This document shows positions 42,894 to 54,100 of a DNA stretch of 64,000 nucleotides, one piece after another. A program made the position numbers and the translations under genes. Source of the stretch: UBA1672 sp050633285. GTDB taxonomy: Bacteria > Pseudomonadota > Alphaproteobacteria > Micavibrionales > Micavibrionaceae. The stretch lies in contig JBOEGG010000004.1 of assembly GCA_050633285.1 (NCBI GenBank), positions 62,001 through 126,000 of the forward strand, in the 5' to 3' direction. The first letter of the stretch is position 1, and each line of letters starts with the position of its first letter. The notes below the pieces were generated by a model that was given only the letters and a program-made list of their open reading frames with translations, had not been told where the DNA came from and did not search any database.

Positions 42894-45800
42894 TGAAATT
42901 TACACATTTCTTTATTGATCGCCCGCGTTTTGCGATGGTGGTATCAAGTTTTATCGTTATTTTTGGTTTGTTGTCTTACTTTGCATTGCCAGTGTCGCAG
43001 TATCCAGAGATTGCACCGCCACAGGTGCAAGTGATTGCGGTATATCCGGGTGCGAATGCGGAAACTATTGCGCAAACTGTTGCTACACCGTTAGAGCAGG
43101 AAATTAACGGTGTTGAGAATATGCTTTATATGTCGTCACAGGCGACAAATGATGGGCGTATGACATTGAGTGTGACATTTAGATCCGGTACGGATATTGA
43201 TACTGCGCAGGTTCTTGTTCAAAACCGTGTTGCTGCGGCAGAACCGAGATTACCGGAGGCTGTGCGTAGGCTTGGTGTGACGACTATTAAAAACTCACCT
43301 GATTTCTTGATGGTGATTAACTTATTCTCACCAGATCGTACATATGATCAGAACTTTATTGGAAACTATGCCAGTCTGGAAATTAGTGACAGGTTAAAAC
43401 GTGTTGAAGGTGTTGGTAATTCACAAGTCTTTGGTGCAAGTGAATATGCGATGCGTTTGTGGCTTGACCCTGATCGTATGTCATCATTGGATTTAACATC
43501 TGAGGATGTTCTTGATGCAGTACGTAGCCAGAATATTCAGGTTGCTGGTGGTATTTTGAACCAATCTCCTGTGCCGTCGCAACTTGCGTTTGAATTGACG
43601 GTGCAAACACAAGGGCGGTTGATCACTATTCCTGAATTTGAAAATGTTATTGTGAAATCGGGTGAGAATGGTGCGCTTGTACGATTAAAGGACGTTGCAC
43701 GCGTGGAACTTGGTGCGCGTGATTATGTAACGCGTGGCTATTTAGGAAAAACACCTTCTGTTGGGGTTTTATTGACGATGCGTCCGGGGGCGAATGCGCT
43801 TGAGACAGCGGATAGAGCTTTGGCAGCGATGAATGAAATGGCGCAGAGCTTTCCGCAGGATCTGGAATATAAGGTTGTTTATAATCCGACGAATTACATT
43901 GCGGAGTCTATTAGTGAAGTTTTCACAACGTTGTTTCAAGCGATGTTGTTTGTTGTGCTTGTGATTATTGTCTTCTTGCAAAGTTGGCGTACGGCGATCA
44001 TTCCGGTGATTGCAATTCCAATTTCGTTGATCGGGACGTTCGCGCTTATGCTTGGTTTTGGATATTCTTTGAATATGCTGTCCTTATTCGGGCTTGTTCT
44101 GGCCATTGGTATTGTGGTGGATGATGCGATTGTTGTTGTTGAAAATGTCGAACGGAAAGTGCGTGCGGGCGTTGAAATTAAAAAGGCCACGAAGGACACT
44201 ATGGATGAGGTTGGGACGGCGTTAATTGCGACGAGTCTTGTTCTTGTTGCTGTGTTCTTACCGACTGTGTTGATGGAGGGGATTACAGGGCAATTTTATA
44301 AACAGTTTGGTGTGACTATTGCCGCTGCGACAATGTTATCTACTGTGGTGTCTTTAACGCTTAGTCCTGCTATGGCAGCTATCTTCATGAAGGATCTCGG
44401 ACAGAATGAAGGGCATAGTTTACTTTCTGCGCCTGCACGTATGTTCAATAATTTTATGGATAAATTGTCGAACGGATATGGTTTTGTTGTTAGTAAAATT
44501 GTGCGTATGGGATTGCTGGTTTCTGTGTTGTATGTCGCACTTATCGGTTTGACGGGGTATCAATATTCTATGATACCGGGTGGTTTTATTCCGCCACAAG
44601 ATCAGGGCTATACGATTACGGCTATTAATTTGCCATCAGGTGCGTCGTTAGAACGTACGGATGAAGTTGTGCAAAAAGCAACAGAAGCACTTTTGAAGAT
44701 ACCGGATGTTGAAAACTCAGTTGGGTTTGCCGGATTTTCAGGGGCGACATTTACAAATGCGAGTAATGCAGGTGCGATCTTTACCGTATTGAAACCTCTT
44801 GGGACACGTCGTGATATTGATACGATTATTGCGGATATGCGCGCGGCGTTGTTTGCGATTGATGAAGCTTTCATTATTACAGTTCCGCCGCCACCTGTGC
44901 CGGGGATTGGTAATGCCGGTGGTTTCAAAATGATGGTACAAGATCGTGCAGGGAAAGGTTTACCAGCATTGGAACAAGCCGCATGGGCATTGGCCATGGC
45001 AGCAAACCAAGCACCGGAAACGACTTCTGTTTACACATTTTTTGAAACGAGTACACCACGTATTTACCTGGATATTGACCGTGAACGTGCACGTCGTTTG
45101 AAAGTGCCTTTGCAAAATGTGTTTAATGCTTTGGAAGTTAATCTTGGATCATCTTATGTGAATGACTTTAATTTTCTTGGTCGTACATTTCGTGTAACTG
45201 CGCAAGCCGATGCACCATATCGTTCTACGAGGGATGATATATTGCGTTTGCGTGTACGTAATTCGGATGGGGACATGGTTCCTATTGGATCTCTTGCGAC
45301 TGTTGAAGATACTTCGGGTCCTTTGCGTGTGCCGCGTTATAATTTATATCCTGCGGCAGGGGTGAGTGGTAACACTGCGCCAGGCTATAGTTCCGGTGAG
45401 GCGCTTGCACGTATGGAGGCATTAGCGGAGCAAGTGCTGCCTGATGGTTTTGGATATGAATGGACGGAGCTTGCATATCAAGAAAAAGCGACCGGAAATA
45501 CTGCGATTATGATTTTCTGTTTGGCTGTCTTGTTTGTATTCTTACTGTTGGCTGCGCAATATGAAAGTTGGACTTTGCCTCTTGCGATTATTTTGATTGT
45601 ACCTATGTGTTTGCTTTCTGCGGGAGCGGGGTTGTTGATTATGGGGATGGATAATAATGTTCTGACGCAGATCGGTTTGATCGTTTTGGTTGGATTGGCA
45701 TCAAAGAATGCGATTTTGATCGTTGAATTTTCTAAGCAGAATGAAGATGATGAAGGTATGGATAGATGGCAGGCTGCTATTCAGGCATCTAAAACACGTT

Positions 45801-46042
45801 TACGCCCAATATTGATGACGGCATTTTCGTTTATTCTTGGTGTTATTCCGTTGCTTGTTGCTTCAGGGGCAGGATTTGAAATGCGTCAGGCGATTGGTGT
45901 CACTGTGTTTAGTGGTATGCTTGGTGTGACGATATTTGGTTTATTTTTTACACCCGTGTTTTACGTGTTATGCCGTAAACTTGCAGGGTTTGGACAAAGT
46001 GCAGCGAAGAAGACAATGAAAAAGGATACTAAAAATGCGTAA
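42893..46042 (+). CDS. RND (HAE1-type) multidrug efflux pump subunit
   Basis: A 1,049-residue inner-membrane antiporter of the AcrB/MexB size. Twelve transmembrane helices in two repeats with large periplasmic loops. The proton relay is intact: GIVVDDAIVVVENVERK in TM4 with the DD pair and GLASKNAILIVEFSKQ with the lysine in TM10. It expels hydrophobic compounds such as drugs, dyes, detergents or fatty acids with the adaptor upstream and the channel downstream. It overlaps the channel gene by eight bases. Confidence 0.96.
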   Translation: MKFTHFFIDRPRFAMVVSSFIVIFGLLSYFALPVSQYPEIAPPQVQVIAVYPGANAETIAQTVATPLEQEINGVENMLYMSSQATNDGRMTLSVTFRSGTDIDTAQVLVQNRVAAAEPRLPEAVRRLGVTTIKNSPDFLMVINLFSPDRTYDQNFIGNYASLEISDRLKRVEGVGNSQVFGASEYAMRLWLDPDRMSSLDLTSEDVLDAVRSQNIQVAGGILNQSPVPSQLAFELTVQTQGRLITIPEFENVIVKSGENGALVRLKDVARVELGARDYVTRGYLGKTPSVGVLLTMRPGANALETADRALAAMNEMAQSFPQDLEYKVVYNPTNYIAESISEVFTTLFQAMLFVVLVIIVFLQSWRTAIIPVIAIPISLIGTFALMLGFGYSLNMLSLFGLVLAIGIVVDDAIVVVENVERKVRAGVEIKKATKDTMDEVGTALIATSLVLVAVFLPTVLMEGITGQFYKQFGVTIAAATMLSTVVSLTLSPAMAAIFMKDLGQNEGHSLLSAPARMFNNFMDKLSNGYGFVVSKIVRMGLLVSVLYVALIGLTGYQYSMIPGGFIPPQDQGYTITAINLPSGASLERTDEVVQKATEALLKIPDVENSVGFAGFSGATFTNASNAGAIFTVLKPLGTRRDIDTIIADMRAALFAIDEAFIITVPPPPVPGIGNAGGFKMMVQDRAGKGLPALEQAAWALAMAANQAPETTSVYTFFETSTPRIYLDIDRERARRLKVPLQNVFNALEVNLGSSYVNDFNFLGRTFRVTAQADAPYRSTRDDILRLRVRNSDGDMVPIGSLATVEDTSGPLRVPRYNLYPAAGVSGNTAPGYSSGEALARMEALAEQVLPDGFGYEWTELAYQEKATGNTAIMIFCLAVLFVFLLLAAQYESWTLPLAIILIVPMCLLSAGAGLLIMGMDNNVLTQIGLIVLVGLASKNAILIVEFSKQNEDDEGMDRWQAAIQASKTRLRPILMTAFSFILGVIPLLVASGAGFEMRQAIGVTVFSGMLGVTIFGLFFTPVFYVLCRKLAGFGQSAAKKTMKKDTKNA

Positions 46043-47462
46043 GGTAAAAACAATATTATTGGCTTCAGTGTGCGTTGCTACATTGTCAGCTTGTGTTTCA
46101 TCCAGGGATTATGCCATGCCTGCTGCGCCGGAAGGGTTTGAGAGTGTTACTTTGCAAGAAGAACAAGCAAGCGCAGTATTTCAAGTGGCTGAGCCGGTTT
46201 CTGATTGGTGGAAGGAGTTACAGGATGAGAAGCTTGACGGGTTAATCGGAGGCGCTGTTGAGCGTAATAAAGATGTTGAGATTGCAATGGCGAATTTGCA
46301 AGAGGCGCGATCCCTTAGGAAAGAAGCGCAATTTGATTATGTGCCAACTGTCCGTTCAAGCGGTGGATATACCCATACGCGCGGAAGTGAAGAAGTGCCC
46401 GGTGGTAATGTAGGAGATCGCGAATCTGATTTGCACAATGCGCAACTTGATGCGTCGTGGGAGCTTGATTTTTTTGGTCGGGTTCGTGCGCGTGTAAAGG
46501 CGGCAAATGCACGTGAGGAGCAAGCACTTGCGAATATGCGCGATGTTTATGTGATTATTGCAGCGGATGTTGCCAGTACATATATCGAGCTTCGTGGATT
46601 ACAATATCGTTTAGATATTGCGCAGCGTAATGCAGAAAATCAAAAAGAGACATATGATTTAAGTGTACGTCTTGCCGGTGGCGGACGAAACTCACAGCTT
46701 GATGTGGTACGTGCGCAGACGCAGTTGGAGTTAACCCGTTCGACGATACCGTCTTTAGAGGCGGCGATTACTGCCAATATTCATAGATTATCTGTTTTGA
46801 CGGGGCAAGTGCCAGATGCATTACGTGCAGATTTGAGTGTTAAGCAGGCATTGCCAACTGTTCCGCAGGTCGTGAATGTTGGTGAGGTTAAGGATTTATT
46901 ACGTCGCAGACCTGACATTCAAGTTGCGGAAAAATCTTTTGAGGCAAGTATTGCTGATTATAATATCTCTGTTGCGGATCAGTTCCCGTCGATTCAGTTG
47001 CTTGGAAATATCGGGTTTTCTGCGACTAACCTTTCGGACTTTGGGGCATCTGCTTTGAGTGCGGGAATTGGGCCACAACTCTCATGGGCGGCATTTGATT
47101 TTGGCCGTGTGAAAGCACGTATCCGTCAAAACGATGCAAGAGCGCAGGCTGCGTTATCAACATATGAAAAAACGATTCTAGAGGCTTTGGAAGACTTACA
47201 AACTTCTATGAATAATTTTGTGAAGGAAGAGGAGCGTCGCGGACGTTTACAAACAGCAGCACGTTTGAGTAAAGAAGCGGCGTCACTGGCGCGTGTACGT
47301 TACGAAGCGGGTGTTGATGCTTTTATTGATGTATTGAACGCGGAAGCGACATTGTTAGAGGCGGAAGATACTTTGGCACAGAGCGAGATTAGCGCAGCGT
47401 TGAATCTTATTGCGATTTATAAAGCACTTGGCGGTGGTTGGGATTTGGCTGAAGTTCAGTAA
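46035..47462 (+). CDS. outer-membrane efflux channel (TolC/OprM, NodT family)
   Basis: A 475-residue outer-membrane lipoprotein. The lipobox LSAC is at about residue 20, and two OEP repeats follow, the first with LDASWELDFFGRVRARVKAANAREEQA and the second with PQLSWAAFDFGRVKARIRQNDARAQAALSTYE. As a trimer it forms the outer-membrane barrel and periplasmic tunnel of the tripartite pump. It is the last gene of the operon; no clear terminator follows. Confidence 0.95.
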   Translation: MRKVKTILLASVCVATLSACVSSRDYAMPAAPEGFESVTLQEEQASAVFQVAEPVSDWWKELQDEKLDGLIGGAVERNKDVEIAMANLQEARSLRKEAQFDYVPTVRSSGGYTHTRGSEEVPGGNVGDRESDLHNAQLDASWELDFFGRVRARVKAANAREEQALANMRDVYVIIAADVASTYIELRGLQYRLDIAQRNAENQKETYDLSVRLAGGGRNSQLDVVRAQTQLELTRSTIPSLEAAITANIHRLSVLTGQVPDALRADLSVKQALPTVPQVVNVGEVKDLLRRRPDIQVAEKSFEASIADYNISVADQFPSIQLLGNIGFSATNLSDFGASALSAGIGPQLSWAAFDFGRVKARIRQNDARAQAALSTYEKTILEALEDLQTSMNNFVKEEERRGRLQTAARLSKEAASLARVRYEAGVDAFIDVLNAEATLLEAEDTLAQSEISAALNLIAIYKALGGGWDLAEVQ

Positions 47463-47849
47463 TATTTCTTTTATCTACTTAATATAATGTTTGATCGTGT
47501 TTGGATAAGCCAAGGGCGTAGGAACGTTGTGTTTTGGATTAGGGAAAATAAAGTGTAAGGTTTATTTTACATAGAGCGGCACTTTCTAAATAACTGTCTT
47601 TTAAAAGATCATTCATTTACTGCATAGCTGAAATGATAATATTGCACATATTTTGCTTACGATTTTTCTTGTAGTTTTACAGGATAGGAGTATATGTGTG
47701 CGCGATTTTATATAGTCGTCTGTCTTTAGAAACTGACAGCGTTATGCGTTGTTCTCTTAGAAAATCTAAGCTTCGCTGCTTATGCTTTGTCACGTTTCTA
47801 AACCCATTGGGCTATAGCGTTTTGTTGTTTTTTATAACACGGTGGTTTA
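47463..47849 (+). other. intergenic with a long nested hairpin before the transporter
   Basis: No gene. TTTAGAAACTGACA (47725-47738) pairs with TGTCACGTTTCTAAA (47788-47802) over 14 bases with one bulged C. Inside it CTTAGA (47756-47761) pairs with TCTAAG (47765-47770). The structure ends about 50 bases before the transporter start and could be a leader element or an sRNA. The first 250 bases show nothing notable. Confidence 0.5.
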
Positions 47850-47852
47850 GTG

Positions 47853-49520
47853 ATGGAAGTCGATGTTTATGAACTTTTGAAGAGTGACGAGGTTCTTGTT
47901 ATCTTTTCGGTTATTAGTGTTGGTTATATTTTGGGAAAGATTAACTTTTTCGGAATTCAGTTAGGTAATGTGACCGGCGTATTGATCGCCGGTTTATTTT
48001 TTGGGGCATGGGGCTTTACCAGTAATCCGGTAACAGCAACATTTGGTTTTACAATCTTTATCTTTTGCGTTGGGTTACAAGCGGGGCCGAGCTTCTTTAG
48101 TGCGTTTGCCTCGGACGGGGCGCGTTATTTTGGCCTTTCAATTATTGTGGCGGTCACGGCGGTTTTACTTTGTTTAGGATTGGCACAAGTCTTTGATATG
48201 GAACTTGGTTTTTCTGCGGGAATGCTTGCAGGGTCTTTAACCAGTACGCCGACATTGGTTGGTGCGCAAGATGCGGTGACAAGTGGTCTTGTGAATTTGC
48301 CGGATGGCTTTTCGCAGGAAGATGCGATTAAGAATATTAGTGTGGCCTATTCCCTGACGTATCTATTTGGTATTGGGGGATTGATGTTTGTTATTAAGTA
48401 TATCCCAATTTTGTTCCGCATTGATTTACCGGCGGAAGCGCGCAAGATCAGTACGACAAAGGCACAGAATAAGCTTGCGATTGATGAGTATCATTTACCG
48501 ATGGTGCGGACATATATGATCGAAAATGAAAAGCTAATTGGAAAGAGTATTCGCCAGATTCAAGATGCAACCCAGCAGTATTTTACGGTTCTGGGAATTC
48601 GCCGTAGCGGTAATCTTATCGAAGTTAAGGGTGATACAATTTTGGATGAAGGTGATGTGATTTCGGTGATTGCATCTGTGGCGCAGCATTCTATTGCTAA
48701 GTCCAAGGATATCACAGAAGTCTTTGACCGAGAGCTTTTGAACTATCGTATTCGTACAAAGGAAATAACAATTACAGACTCCGATTATATTGGCAATAAT
48801 GTTGAGGGGCTGATGTTACCGGCGAAATATGGGTGTTATGTGATTGGTATGCTTCGTGCGGGTATTGAATTGCCGGTTGATGCGCATACGGTGCTGCAAA
48901 AGGGCGATAAGCTTGAGGTGATTGGGGAAGAGAACCTGATTAACGAGGTGAGCGAGCGTATGGGTAGTATCGAGGCAGATGTCGAGAAAACCGACCTTCT
49001 TACAATGTGTGTCGGTGTTGCCTTTGGTTTGATGGTTGGTACGATCGTGATGAAGTTTGGCCAAATCTCTGTTGGTTTGGGAAGTGCAGGGGGCTTGCTT
49101 ATGGTTGGTATCCTGATTGGTTTCTTACGTTCTGTTTATCCGACATTTGGTGTCTTTCCGCGTGCGGCCAGAAATTTAATGATGGATCTGGGTATTGTGT
49201 TGTTCATGTCGTCAATTGGTTTGAATGCGGGTAGTAAAGTGTTTGAAGCATTGACATCTGTCGGCCCGATATTGGTGATTTCCGGTATATCAATTACGGT
49301 TATTCCGGTGTTGGTGGCCTTTGTCATTGGACGATATGTGATGAAGATGAATGATGCGTTGTTGCTTGGTGCGATTACGGGGGCGATGACCTCTACACCA
49401 TCACTTAATCTGGTTACTGATGCGGCGAAAAGTCAGGTTCCTGCACTTGGTTATGCGGGAAGTTATACGTTTGCCAATGTTATATTGACCTTTGCCGGTG
49501 CGATATTAGTCTTGTCTTAA
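47853..49520 (+). CDS. AspT/YidE-type transporter with RCK_C domains
   Basis: A 555-residue transporter of the aspartate-alanine exchanger superfamily. Each end carries a membrane duplication domain of about 170 residues with five or so helices (TSTPTLVGAQDAV in the first and MTSTPSLNLVTDAA in the second are the matched signature loops). Between them lie two cytoplasmic TrkA-C/RCK_C domains (residues about 205-375). The family exchanges dicarboxylates or amino acids in known members; the substrate here is unknown. ATG 47853 is preferred over GTG 47850. Confidence 0.92.
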   Translation: MEVDVYELLKSDEVLVIFSVISVGYILGKINFFGIQLGNVTGVLIAGLFFGAWGFTSNPVTATFGFTIFIFCVGLQAGPSFFSAFASDGARYFGLSIIVAVTAVLLCLGLAQVFDMELGFSAGMLAGSLTSTPTLVGAQDAVTSGLVNLPDGFSQEDAIKNISVAYSLTYLFGIGGLMFVIKYIPILFRIDLPAEARKISTTKAQNKLAIDEYHLPMVRTYMIENEKLIGKSIRQIQDATQQYFTVLGIRRSGNLIEVKGDTILDEGDVISVIASVAQHSIAKSKDITEVFDRELLNYRIRTKEITITDSDYIGNNVEGLMLPAKYGCYVIGMLRAGIELPVDAHTVLQKGDKLEVIGEENLINEVSERMGSIEADVEKTDLLTMCVGVAFGLMVGTIVMKFGQISVGLGSAGGLLMVGILIGFLRSVYPTFGVFPRAARNLMMDLGIVLFMSSIGLNAGSKVFEALTSVGPILVISGISITVIPVLVAFVIGRYVMKMNDALLLGAITGAMTSTPSLNLVTDAAKSQVPALGYAGSYTFANVILTFAGAILVLS

Positions 49521-49541
49521 AAGGGTTTAAGCTTTTTACAT

Positions 49542-49612
49542 CCGCCATTTTCAGATATTGTGTTTCATGTCTTTATAGTGAAATGCTTATTTGAGAATGG
49601 CGGGTTTTTTTT
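49542..49612 (+). terminator. terminator-like hairpin abutting the next start codon
   Basis: CCGCCATT (49542-49549) pairs perfectly with AATGGCGG (49596-49603) around a 46-base loop, and eight T (49605-49612) follow directly before ATG 49613. The only purine-rich ribosome-site candidate for the next gene (GGCGGG) is the 3' arm of this stem. Confidence 0.65.
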
Positions 49613-50650
49613 ATGTCTCTGAGTTTATCTTATTTGAAAATGTCTGATGCTGAGAAGTGTAAGGTGCTTTTATCCTATGCGTTGCAAGATAAGCTGTTTG
49701 AAAAGATAATTGATGATTTAAGTGATTACGGATATGAGGTTTCTTTCTCATTCTTTGGCGGGGCAGGGGCATATATGCCATTTGCGGTTGCTACGGAAAG
49801 TTTGGATAACCCATCTAAGCAGGCGCAATTTTCATCCGGCTTTTGGCGCATGATAGAAAGTGGACAGTATAAAGCACGTTTTCGCCTTTCTTTATTCGCA
49901 GGTTTGCATGGAGCTGCACATAGCTTTCTTCATGAAATGATGCATTTTTATCAAGATATGTATGGGTTATATGCTTTGCCATTGCAGGAACAGGGGCGTT
50001 TTCCGATATGTTTGAATGCTAATAGCGATATTGTAGCGATTTTGTTTTGTGAGGCTTTTGCACAAGTTGAGGCTATTCGTACATCATGGGCGCTCTTGCA
50101 GACGGGGGATGATTTAGGATGGCGCGGCGCGTTATCTTCGCCAGATTGGGCAGGGCTAGCCAAGCAGTATGATGATGCATTGCAAAGTGGTGTTGATGAG
50201 GCAAAGGCCGCAGCAGATATATTTAAGGCATGGTATAAAGGGAAACATCGTACGTTTTACGAGCAGCATGCTTTATCGGTTCATGAAACGAATATGAGAC
50301 GTTATTGCGACGGTGTGCAGAATTTAAGTGATGCGATCATTGGGCAAAATTTACGAAGCATAGAGATACCGGCGTTATTTGCACGTTTACCGCAGGAAAA
50401 TGTCCCGCGTTACTTTGGACAGATTGATTGGAATGATCCATTATTTATGTCGGTACAAAGCCCAAAAGTACAAAGGCAGCTAGAGCTATTGGAAACGCGA
50501 TTTGGGAATGCCGATAATCCGAATATTCAGGATATAAAATGTGGTGCACCGCCATATTTATGGCACCGTTTGCGAATGAGCGCACAAAATGATCCGGATC
50601 ATCCGCCTATGGAAATGTCAGGTGGTATGACTGTGGGGTCGGAGGGATAG
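49613..50650 (+). CDS. putative metallopeptidase with HEMMH motif
   Basis: A 345-residue soluble protein. GAAHSFLHEMMHFYQDMYG at about residues 100-118 is a zincin HExxH motif (His107, Glu108, His111), and LFCEAFAQVEAIRTSW about 40 residues on gives a possible third ligand. No signal peptide is seen. It looks like one of the putative metallopeptidase families found in alphaproteobacteria, possibly DUF6782, but that assignment is from memory and uncertain. ATG 49613 lies directly after a terminator-like T run, so its expression may be limited; ATG 49640 is an alternative start. Confidence 0.6.
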   Translation: MSLSLSYLKMSDAEKCKVLLSYALQDKLFEKIIDDLSDYGYEVSFSFFGGAGAYMPFAVATESLDNPSKQAQFSSGFWRMIESGQYKARFRLSLFAGLHGAAHSFLHEMMHFYQDMYGLYALPLQEQGRFPICLNANSDIVAILFCEAFAQVEAIRTSWALLQTGDDLGWRGALSSPDWAGLAKQYDDALQSGVDEAKAAADIFKAWYKGKHRTFYEQHALSVHETNMRRYCDGVQNLSDAIIGQNLRSIEIPALFARLPQENVPRYFGQIDWNDPLFMSVQSPKVQRQLELLETRFGNADNPNIQDIKCGAPPYLWHRLRMSAQNDPDHPPMEMSGGMTVGSEG

Positions 50651-50733
50651 TCCGTAAGTATGCGTTAATTGACAGTTTTGTTCTTTCGCGTCATTCTAAT
50701 ATCTGAAAATTGAGCGAACAGGAGGTTGCGCTT

Positions 50734-51186
50734 ATGCTTTTTCCGAAAAATCCATTTGTACCAGAACATTTACAGCAGGCGATTAATCCGTGGAGTTGGT
50801 GGTTTGATACGGCGTTTAACACGTCAGCATCCGATAATCAGAATGGCTTGATTAATATCACGACTTATAAGAGTGCCGATCCGTCATTGGAGCATAAAAT
50901 TACGCATGAAGTTGCGGGATATGGGATGCAGCTTGATATTTTGGAGGAAACTGTAGAAATGATGCTTGGTTTTTTGCCTCAATCGAAACTCTCGCAAGAG
51001 CAAAAAAATATCGTGTCTGCATTTCAGGGGATGATGGAAGATATTAAAGCGCAGAAGGAAAAGGCGGCTATGGAGCAAGTGTCTCCCGGTGGGATTGAGC
51101 GTTTGATTTCTAATCTTGAAACGCTTAAAGAAAAAGATCCTGCACTTTATGGTCAGGTGTCCACTCGTTTAAGAGACGTGCTTTAG
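50734..51186 (+). CDS. hypothetical protein
   Basis: A 150-residue protein starting at ATG 50734 (MLFPKNPF): an AGGAGG site eight bases upstream decides the start, and the TTG at 50710 that would give 158 residues is not needed. The protein is amphipathic and helical (MLGFLPQSKLSQEQKNIVSAFQGMMEDIKAQKEKAAMEQ), with no signal peptide. Helical-bundle structure-protein size, but no family is recognised. It follows the metallopeptidase-like gene by 83 bases. Confidence 0.75.
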   Translation: MLFPKNPFVPEHLQQAINPWSWWFDTAFNTSASDNQNGLINITTYKSADPSLEHKITHEVAGYGMQLDILEETVEMMLGFLPQSKLSQEQKNIVSAFQGMMEDIKAQKEKAAMEQVSPGGIERLISNLETLKEKDPALYGQVSTRLRDVL

Positions 51187-51187
51187 T

Positions 51188-54100
51188 TTATTGCGTACCA
51201 AAATATAGAGCCTGTACTTCGGAAGCTGATAAGGCGCGGTCGTAAATACGTATATCATCCAGATCACCATTCCATGACCCTGAACAGGCACTGCCGGTGT
51301 GCTCACTGGCGATACAAATATCATGATCAAAGGTGGCGTTGATGTTTCCTGTTTGCGCGGCGGGTGTATTAATTAAAGACCCATCACCGTAAATTCTCAT
51401 ATCTGTTCCGTTATAAACGGCGACAACATGGTGCCACCCTGTATCTGTTGGCCATTCATTGGTTGAGCTTGTAGAAACAGAGCCGGAGCTTGTATTTGTT
51501 TCGAAATATATTTCAGACTGCCCGTTATTTCCTGTACCTGTATCGCGTAGGAAATTCCATTGCAGGAATCCTGAGCGGTCTTTTGAAATGATATTCCTCA
51601 TGCCTGGTTCGTCACTGACGCTATCTACTTTTATCCATGTTGCTATTGAAATTGCGCTTACCCCTTCTGTTTCGGGGAATTCCGGGATAGTAATCAGGTC
51701 GTCAGTAGCATCGAAGCTCAGGGCTGTTCCGACTTGTCCGGTTGTCGTTTCTTCGGTGACATCGTTATTAACACCATCTGTCCATGTCCCTGTATTGGTT
51801 CCGGCAGAGTCTGCGATTGATGCGCCATTGGTTTCATCTAATGCCCAATGTGCGACAAGTCCCGCAGTTGGTATGGATGCACCGGTCTGGGAGACGACGG
51901 ATATCCATTCATCCCCTTCGCAATATTGGAGGATGTTGAGGTCAGTGTTATATCGTAATTCTGCGGCTAAGCCTGTGGGGTTTGTACAACCGCCGCCGCC
52001 GTTGCCTTGTGGCCCCATGGCAATCCATTCATCGCCATTACAATATTGCATGACATCATAGTCGCTATTAAATACAATTTCGCTTTTTACGCCAAAGGGG
52101 GAGGCGCAATTACTAACGGTACAGGCACCACCTGTTGCACCGTATAGCTCTTGGATTCTGGTCAGAGAAAGTGCACTATCATAAATGCGTAAATCGTCAA
52201 TGCGTCCGGCGTGATAGGTATTATACCAATTTGACCTACCATAGCCGACAATTAAATCACCTGCGCCTGTATCCGGTGGTACGGTAATTGTTCCTGTATC
52301 CACAAGAGAGGCATTCAGGTAATAATTTACGGTATTACCATTCCATGTGATTGTGACATAATTCCATGTATCAACGGGATATACCCATCCTGAATAATCT
52401 GCATTAGGCGAGGATATTCCTCTATCATGTTGAACGGATAAGCGTATGTTTCCGCCAATGATGTTTCCACCTGCGCTGGCTCTTCCCAATACCCAGCCAC
52501 TGCCCCAACCCCCTGTGTTATTTTTTGAGATAAGAGATGGAGTTATGGGAGAGGCAGCGGCACTGCTATCAAAATAAACCCAGCCGCTAACGGTGTAGGC
52601 GGTGTTTATATCCAACGAGGCATCATGTGAAACGGTTACAATGTCATCTGTTTCATCAAATGAGAGCGCGGTATTCACTTGTCCTGCTACTGTTTCTTCT
52701 GTGACATCGTTATTTGCGCCATCTGTCCATGTCCCTGTGTTTGTGCCTGTTGTATCGGCAATGGATGCGCCGCTTGTTTCATCCATATTCCAATGTGCAA
52801 CTAAGTTTGTTGCAGGAGGTGTGCATGAACTTATTGTACTGTTGTAAAGTTTTTGAATTTCTGCGGTAGAAAGAGACCGATTATAAATGCGAGGGTCGTC
52901 AATCTCGCCATTAAAATATTTTACTATTCCTGCTCCGCTTGCATTCATTGCACCGATATAATGTTTGCTAGTACCTGCTATTGGCGCGTTGATAACGCCA
53001 GCGTTTTCTAAAGTACCGTTCACGTAAATGCGTGCAGTATTGCCAGATTCCATGACACCTGCAATATGAACCCAATTACCAGTGTTTACGTTGGTTGTGC
53101 TGTTTATACCTGTGCCGTTGCTTAGGCCAGCTTGTGAAGCAATTCGCGCAGTACCACTTGCATTTATAATGATACCGAATGTGCCTATTGTACTGTTTTC
53201 TCTTTCATATGATATAACAACACCATCACTGGTCGCGCTTGTTTTTATCCATGCAGTGAATGTAGTGGGGTAGGTGATGCTTCCTGATGAATTACTGACG
53301 ATATAGTCATCTGTGCCATCGAAGCTTAGTGCGGTCGCATTTTGACCAATTGTTGTTTCTTCGGCAACATCGTTATTTACGCCATCTGTCCATGTTCCTG
53401 TGTTTGACCCTGTGCTATCGGCAATAGAAGCACCACTTGTTTCATCCAATGTCCAATGCCCGATAAGTCCCGCAGATAAGGATGATTTAGGACCTATGCC
53501 TGTCCAGTTTGAGGCGTTGCAATATTGCAGAACTTTTTCATCATCGTTGAATTGTATTTCACCTGTTACGCCATCGGGGTTTGTGCAGGTGTAGTTTATG
53601 CCTGTATAAGCGTAAAGCGCAGTAATGTCTGCCGTTGTTAATATACGATCATAGATACGGACATCATCGATACCTCCGTCAAACCATCGCGAGTTATTTT
53701 GTGTGTATCCGATATAGAGACTACTACCTGTATTTCCTCTTGTGACAGAAAAGTCTGTTTTTGTTGCTGCTAAAGTACCGTTTATATAAATACGCCCAGT
53801 GTTCACATTATCATATGTGACTAGCACATGTTGCCATGTTCCGGTTGTTATCGTACTACCTGATGTTGACATTTCTTCATAAGTTGAGTCAGATGCACGT
53901 ATACCAAAACGGATTGCGCCACTAGATGATAGGTACATGCGATAATTTCCGCTACCCGTCAGTTTATCGATGATGGCATCCCAGTCTTCCATGCTATTTG
54001 GGTTAATCCAAGCAGACAGAGTGAGGGGACTTCCTGTAAGGTCTAGATTGTCACCCATTATGATTCTGTTTGTATTCCCATCAATAAAATTGAAAGCCGT

